Source of the DNA: DATJQA01 sp038057515 | Lineage (GTDB): Bacteria; Patescibacteriota; Minisyncoccia; UBA6257; 2-01-FULL-56-20 | Assembly (NCBI GenBank): GCA_038057515.1 | Contig: JBBUDB010000019.1 | Span: 1 to 8,551, forward strand | DNA length: 8,551 nucleotides | Reading direction: 5' to 3' | In this document: in pieces, positions 6,140 to 8,551 of the stretch | Layout of the letters: every line of letters begins with the position of its first letter | How positions within the stretch are numbered: the first letter of the stretch is position 1 | The notes under the pieces: generated by a model | The model's input: the letters and a program-made list of their open reading frames with translations, nothing else | The model's database searches: none | What the model was told of the DNA's origin: nothing | Made by a program: the position numbers and the translations under genes

Positions 6140-6615
6140 AAATTTGGTTCGGGCGAAGCAGGAGCCGCGCCATCCGCGGACGCCCTTTCTTCTTTTCCTT
6201 CTTTTATTTTGCGGTAAATCGTGCCCATAACACCATTCACAAAACGTCCGGAGTTCGGTCCGCCATAATTCTTGGCCATCTCGATGGCCTCGTTGATGGC
6301 GACCTTCGGGGGCACCTCGTTTTTGTCCGCATAAAGCAATTCGGAGATACCGATGCGCAAAATGTTCCGGTCGATGATGGCCACCTTGTCCATCGGCCAC
6401 TCGGGCGCCGACGAAACAATGATCTTATCGATCTCGGAGAGGTGATCAACGACGCGCTTCAGAATCTTCCACGGAAAGTCCGGCTCATCTATGCCGGGCG
6501 CAAACTCGTTCAAATTCCGGTCCAAAATCGCGACCAGATCGCGCTTCTTCCGGTAAAAGTCCCACTCGTAGAGCGACTGAAGAACAACGGTTCGAACCAG
6601 GTGCCGGGTAGCCAT
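6136..6615 (-). CDS. nusB: Transcription antitermination factor NusB
   Basis: NusB, with S10 (NusE), binds boxA RNA and lets RNA polymerase read through rRNA operons. The 159-residue all-helical product has the family N-terminus (RHLVRTVVLQSLYEWDF) and the diagnostic C-terminal block VPPKVAINEAIEMAKNYG followed by SGRFVNGVMGTI. The last 20 residues (EERASADGAAPASPEPNL) are a low-complexity tail. ATG at 6615 is the natural start; no Shine-Dalgarno precedes it (CTTGAATCCCC). It lies 58 nt after rpmF and its TGA overlaps the rnc ATG by 4 nt. Grouping with L32 and RNase III makes a unit for rRNA transcription, processing and ribosome building. Confidence 0.96.
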   Translation of the reverse strand: MATRHLVRTVVLQSLYEWDFYRKKRDLVAILDRNLNEFAPGIDEPDFPWKILKRVVDHLSEIDKIIVSSAPEWPMDKVAIIDRNILRIGISELLYADKNEVPPKVAINEAIEMAKNYGGPNSGRFVNGVMGTIYRKIKEGKEERASADGAAPASPEPNL

Positions 6616-6673
6616 GGGGATTCAAGAGTAATATATAAAAGGAAAAGAGCAAACGGTCACGGCAGATTTCGAA

Positions 6674-6826
6674 TTACTTCTCTTTGCACTGCGGGCAGGT
6701 GCGATGTGCCATCTTCGGCCCGCCGCAATTCTTGCACACCAGAATCTTTCGTTTTTTGAGGGCCAGGTGCGAGCGGCGGCGGCCAACCTTGCCCTTGGAA
6801 TGATGTTTTAGCGGTACGCCTCCCAT
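6674..6826 (-). CDS. rpmF: 50S ribosomal protein L32
   Basis: A 50-residue large-subunit protein. The start MGGVPLKHHSKGKVGRRRSH corresponds to the bacterial L32 N-terminus (MAVPK...SK...RR.H), followed by a second basic stretch (LALKKRK). A zinc ribbon is intact: C31-K-N-C34 and C44-P-Q-C47. The stop is TAA at 6674. Because it is so short it is easily missed by length-limited gene finding. It is the first gene of the rpmF-nusB-rnc-smc cluster; rpmF also lies a few genes upstream of rnc-smc in Bacillus. No Shine-Dalgarno is seen before the ATG (ATATCCATATTCC), and a candidate promoter lies 30 nt upstream. Confidence 0.96.
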   Translation of the reverse strand: MGGVPLKHHSKGKVGRRRSHLALKKRKILVCKNCGGPKMAHRTCPQCKEK

Positions 6827-6855
6827 GGAATATGGATATTACTGTTATTTCTCTT

Positions 6856-6884
6856 ATCGTACTACAGAGCCCGCCAAATGAAAA
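6856..6884 (-). promoter_or_regulatory. Candidate promoter of the rpmF-nusB-rnc-smc cluster
   Basis: On the minus strand TTTTCA (6879-6884) and TACGAT (6856-6861) are 17 bp apart, each matching sigma-70 consensus at 4/6. It lies between the upstream terminator and rpmF, with an implied leader of about 20-25 nt. Position and spacing support it more than the box sequences. Confidence 0.35.
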
Positions 6885-6926
6885 GGGGGCGAGTTTTGGG
6901 TCATTCTTCCGGCAACCGGTCTGGAT

Positions 6927-6966
6927 AAAAAATGAATGCGGGTCGGGGACTCGATGTCCCCGACCC
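6927..6966 (-). terminator. Intrinsic terminator upstream of rpmF
   Basis: GGGTCGGGGAC (6940-6950) pairs with GTCCCCGACCC (6956-6966): 11 bp, 5-nt loop. On the minus strand the stem is followed by GCATTCATTTTTT (six T, complement of 6927-6932). It ends transcripts coming from rnhB and insulates the rpmF cluster. Confidence 0.78.
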
Positions 6967-7138
6967 ACGATCGTCTTCGTCGGCCGCTTGTCTAGCCGAA
7001 CTGCCGTCTCTTCTTCATGTATCGCTCCATGCCGCTACTCAATTGACTCGAGAATCGCGGCGGCGTCCAGTTTCGGCCAACCAGCAAACTCGGGTGTCTT
7101 ACCTGGTGCTTGCTTTAGTATATCAAATCTCACCGCAA
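6967..7138. other. Spacer with a possible 36-residue ORF remnant
   Basis: No recognised gene. On the minus strand ATG at 7145 opens 36 codons ending in TAG at 7035 (start MRFAVRFDILKQAPG, then PEFAGWPKLDAAAILESIE). Its ATG comes from the end of the palindromic element at 7139-7208. About 10 nt beyond the stop another frame reads ERYMKKRRQFG and then stops, so this could be a decayed gene broken by a frameshift. With no family match, no Shine-Dalgarno and no promoter, it may equally be chance. Confidence 0.3.
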
Positions 7139-7208
7139 ACCTCATTAGAAATCCGCCCTCCTTCGGAGTGGCGGCAGCCACCCTGGGGCGGCTTATTTCT
7201 AGCGAGGT
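7139..7208. repeat. Palindromic element, copy 2, at the rnhB stop
   Basis: Ends ACCTCATTAGAAAT (7139-7152) and ATTTCTAGCGAGGT (7195-7208) are inverted repeats matching at 12 of 14 positions. The 42-nt interior folds into two hairpins: CCGCC-CTC/GAG-GGCGG around CTTCG (7153-7174), and AGCC/GGCT with an inner CC/GG stem (about 7176-7193). The overall shape is a three-way junction. The rnhB stop codon (7199-7201) lies inside the right end. No flanking direct repeat is seen. Confidence 0.75.
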
Positions 7209-7789
7209 AAAAACGAGGCCCGATGCGCCGGAGTCCGACCGAGGCGTCTTAGGGCAAGGTAGTGCCCGCGCGTGCCGTAGCCCATGTGGCGTTCAAAGCC
7301 GTAGCCCGGATATTGCTTCGCGAGGCGCGCCATAAAGCGGTCGCGGGTGACCTTGGCGACGATTGAGGCCAGTGCCACGGCGGGAATGCGCTCGTCCCCC
7401 CGGATGACCGTCCGGGCGTTCTTTGGCATTGCCTGCTTCGAGCCGAGATAGAGGCCGCCGTCTAAAAAAACCTGACACCTGACACGTGACACATGATGCT
7501 TCGCGGTGAGCTGCGTAAATGCGCGGAGCGCCGCCTGATTCGCCGCCCGAGAAATATTCAACCGGTCGATCGTCGCCGGGTAAACGCGGGCGAGCGCGAA
7601 CTTCAGCCGCGACTCGTTTTTTAGCCATCCGAACCACCGCTCGCGGGCCGCATGAGTGAGTTTTTTCGAATCACGTAACGGCCCGAGGTTTTTCGGCAGT
7701 CGAAAACCTTTGGGGAGAGAAACTGCCGCGACGACCACCGGACCGGCCAGTGGTCCGCGACCGACCTCGTCTATGCCGATTATTTTCAC
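7199..7789 (-). CDS. rnhB: Ribonuclease HII
   Basis: RNase HII cuts the RNA strand of RNA-DNA hybrids and starts removal of single ribonucleotides from DNA. From GTG at 7789 the product is 196 residues, a normal length. Motifs are intact: GIDEVGRGPLAG with D7 and E8, LRDSKKL (38-44), D110 in FLDGG, and VAKVTRD with D150, giving the DEDD metal site; YPGYGFERHMGYGT follows. GTG at 7789 is chosen because KIIGIDEVGRG directly after it is the family start. The frame stays open 24 codons further to GTG 7861 through a palindromic element (extension NPVRN...RSISNG), so an extended protein is possible. Residues 98-107 (HHVSRVRCQV) come from a 7-bp tandem repeat. The stop lies in a second palindromic element. 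No Shine-Dalgarno is visible. The upstream gene ends in a terminator, so rnhB is likely transcribed alone. Confidence 0.94.
   Translation of the reverse strand: MKIIGIDEVGRGPLAGPVVVAAVSLPKGFRLPKNLGPLRDSKKLTHAARERWFGWLKNESRLKFALARVYPATIDRLNISRAANQAALRAFTQLTAKHHVSRVRCQVFLDGGLYLGSKQAMPKNARTVIRGDERIPAVALASIVAKVTRDRFMARLAKQYPGYGFERHMGYGTRGHYLALRRLGRTPAHRASFLPR
7471..7498. repeat. Four 7-bp tandem units read in frame inside rnhB
   Basis: Plus-strand units are CCTGACA, CCTGACA, CGTGACA, CATGATG. They code residues 98-107 of RNase HII, just before the strand carrying catalytic D110. The unit resembles the intergenic tracts in length and TGA core, but the TAG is replaced, so no stop arises in the rnhB frame. 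Confidence 0.82.
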
Positions 7790-7864
7790 CCCATTAGAAA
7801 TAGAGCGCCCGAGGACTTTCGGGCGCGCTTGCGCGCGGGCGCGATTTCTAACGGGATTCACCCC
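7785..7864. repeat. Palindromic element, copy 1, with 8-bp flanking direct repeat at the rnhB start
   Basis: Ends CCCATTAGAAAT (7790-7801) and ATTTCTAACGGG (7844-7855) pair at 11 of 12 positions, the twelfth being G-T. The interior holds a GCGCCCGA/TCGGGCGC hairpin (7805-7826) and a competing GC-rich second hairpin (about 7825-7836). TTCACCCC occurs on both sides (7785-7792 and 7857-7864), like a target-site duplication. Its complement GGGGTGAA contains GTG, so both candidate rnhB starts (7789 and 7861) lie within the two copies. The element is open in the rnhB frame. Confidence 0.8.
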
Positions 7865-7875
7865 GTCATCATAAC

Positions 7876-7896
7876 AAAAAACCGGGCGCCCGGTTT
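7876..7896 (-). terminator. Intrinsic terminator behind the small helical gene
   Basis: The 18-nt perfect palindrome AAACCGGGCGCCCGGTTT (7879-7896) forms a GC-rich hairpin. On the minus strand the right arm runs directly into TTTTTTG. It sits 8 nt past the stop of the 7905-8246 gene. Confidence 0.8.
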
Positions 7897-7904
7897 CTGG
7901 CTAT

Positions 7905-8246
7905 TCATTTGCCATATCCCGCCACTCCTTCACTCGCATTTCGAAGCGCTTCGGCCGCACCGTGCATTTCTTCGATTCGAGCGACTAGAAACTGCTGACG
8001 CTTCTCTGGCTTTTCTTCTTCCGTCCCAATCTCAACGACCGCACCGTACATCGCGGCAAGCGCCTTCACCCTCCGCTCAAAACCCTCTTTATTATCGCCT
8101 GCCTCTATCCTAAGTTCATTAATCCTTTCTAAAATTTCCTTCTGCTCCTCGGGATGTAAACGTGCGAAAATATCCAAGAAACCACCAAATTTCTCGTTCG
8201 CGGCGTGGATTTCCTTCAGGTGGCCCTCTCCTCTAAACATTCCCAT
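7905..8246 (-). CDS. Unrecognised small helical protein
   Basis: About 113 residues, charged, predicted almost all helix, with no membrane segment or cysteines. I do not recognise the family. Features seen: MFRGEGHLKEIHAANEKFGG near the start, a run LHPEEQKEILERINELRIEAG, then FERRVKALAAMYGAVV, and a last helix QFLVARIEEMHGAAEALRNA. Heptad-like spacing of hydrophobics suggests helical hairpins or oligomers. The start is uncertain: in-frame ATGs lie at 8255, 8246 and 8240, and TTG at 8276. I take 8246 because a minus-strand TACAAT (8254-8259) could be a -10 box placing transcription start on or next to that ATG (a leaderless mRNA); this is inference. A terminator lies 8 nt past the stop and another hairpin lies upstream, so it looks monocistronic. 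The ending GVAGYGK TGA is clear. Confidence 0.65.
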   Translation of the reverse strand: MGMFRGEGHLKEIHAANEKFGGFLDIFARLHPEEQKEILERINELRIEAGDNKEGFERRVKALAAMYGAVVEIGTEEEKPEKRQQFLVARIEEMHGAAEALRNASEGVAGYGK

Positions 8247-8359
8247 AAGGACCATTGTACGCCACGTAAACGGCAACGCAAGCTGGCTACGAATGTTGCC
8301 CTTGTCGTTGCGCTCGACACTAAGGTGCTCTCTCGTCGTTTCACTCCGTCGGGACTCCG

Positions 8360-8399
8360 AAAAATCTTCCCCGATCTTTCGGGTCGGGGAAGATTTTTT
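8360..8399. terminator. Strong two-way hairpin terminator
   Basis: AAAAATCTTCCCCGA (8360-8374) pairs perfectly over 15 bp with TCGGGGAAGATTTTT (8384-8398), 9-nt loop. The A-run before and T-run after give a U-tract on both strands. It probably ends a minus-strand gene beyond the right edge and insulates the small gene at 7905-8246; no plus-strand gene that would need it is visible. Confidence 0.75.
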
Positions 8400-8469
8400 G
8401 TTCGTGGCATTATACTCGGAAACTCGGAAGTATTTTAGTCGTAATTTGTGATTTTTTGAGGGCAGTTTA

Positions 8470-8521
8470 CCCCTTCACGCACCCCTTCACTCGCTATGCC
8501 TCTGAATGAAGGGGTAGCGAG
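8470..8521. repeat. Interleaved inverted repeats P-Q-P'-Q' with an extra P
   Basis: CCCCTTCA (P) occurs at 8470-8477 and 8482-8489. The second copy is directly followed by CTCGCTA (Q, 8490-8496). After a 10-nt spacer come TGAAGGGG (P', 8507-8514) and TAGCGAG (Q', 8515-8521). P pairs with P' and Q with Q', but the order is interleaved, not nested, so only one hairpin can form at a time in a simple fold. No gene is visible in 8400-8551. Confidence 0.7.
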
Positions 8522-8551
8522 GACAATTTAGCCAATCACTATGGGGCTTTC

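Noticed and set aside
6140..6400. 87-codon N-terminal extension of RNase III
   Set aside because: It lies wholly inside nusB in another frame, has low-quality composition (many Arg, His, Cys), and the family start with the ATGA overlap is at 6139.
6832..7335. 167-codon plus-strand frame spanning the rpmF promoter, spacer and rnhB end
   Set aside because: It runs through a terminator, a palindromic element and the antisense of rnhB, and its translation shows no protein-like pattern.
8247..8276. TTG or earlier ATG start for the small helical gene
   Set aside because: The extra residues (MPFTWRTMVLM) overlap a possible -10 box and have no Shine-Dalgarno; not excluded, only less likely.
8487..8551. 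C-terminus of a minus-strand gene (KPHSDWLNCPRYPFIQRHSE)
   Set aside because: Only about 20 codons are in view, they overlap the interleaved repeats, and no family ending is recognisable.

Overview
The window looks like chromosomal DNA of a Patescibacteria (CPR) bacterium, most likely a parcubacterium. This is inferred from several features together: an EF-P whose modification loop reads RMQQRK, a very short SMC, a start-proximal palindrome whose translation begins NPVRN and ends SISNG (a peptide pair I recall from Parcubacteria proteomes), start codons with no Shine-Dalgarno sequence, and terse ribosomal and RNA-processing genes. Species cannot be named from the sequence alone.

All credible genes lie on the minus strand, so transcription runs from high to low coordinates. 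From the right: a repeat-rich stretch with a strong two-way hairpin terminator (8360-8521); a small unrecognised helical protein (7905-8246) with its own terminator; rnhB (RNase HII, 7199-7789), bracketed by two copies of a palindromic element; a terminator and a near-empty spacer (6927-7138); then the tight cluster rpmF-nusB-rnc-smc (6826 down to 3237), where nusB and rnc overlap as ATGA and rnc and smc are 2 nt apart. After 98 nt comes rpsP-khpA (3138 down to 2256, interrupted by a 100-N assembly gap), a terminator, efp (2119-1550) with a hairpin behind it, a gene-poor 335-nt stretch, and a 404-codon fragment of an unidentified conserved-looking protein that runs off the left edge (1-1214).

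The genes form a housekeeping neighbourhood for ribosome building and nucleic-acid maintenance: L32 and S16 (ribosomal proteins), NusB (rRNA antitermination), RNase III (rRNA and dsRNA cutting), KhpA (small RNA-binding KH protein), EF-P (rescue of stalled translation), SMC (chromosome organisation) and RNase HII (RNA removal from DNA). The order rnc-smc followed by rpsP-khpA is the Firmicutes arrangement with ftsY and ffh missing.

The less ordinary layer is repetitive. Four tracts of degenerate 7-bp tandem repeats occur: two just upstream of the efp and rpsP starts, one forming the end of smc including its stop codon, and one read in frame inside rnhB. Two roughly 65-bp palindromes with ATTAGAAAT/ATTTCTA ends sit exactly on the start and stop of rnhB; the start-side copy is flanked by an 8-bp direct repeat that contains the GTG start codon. 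Together these suggest small mobile or expandable repeats that tolerate, or are selected for, insertion at gene boundaries in a streamlined genome.
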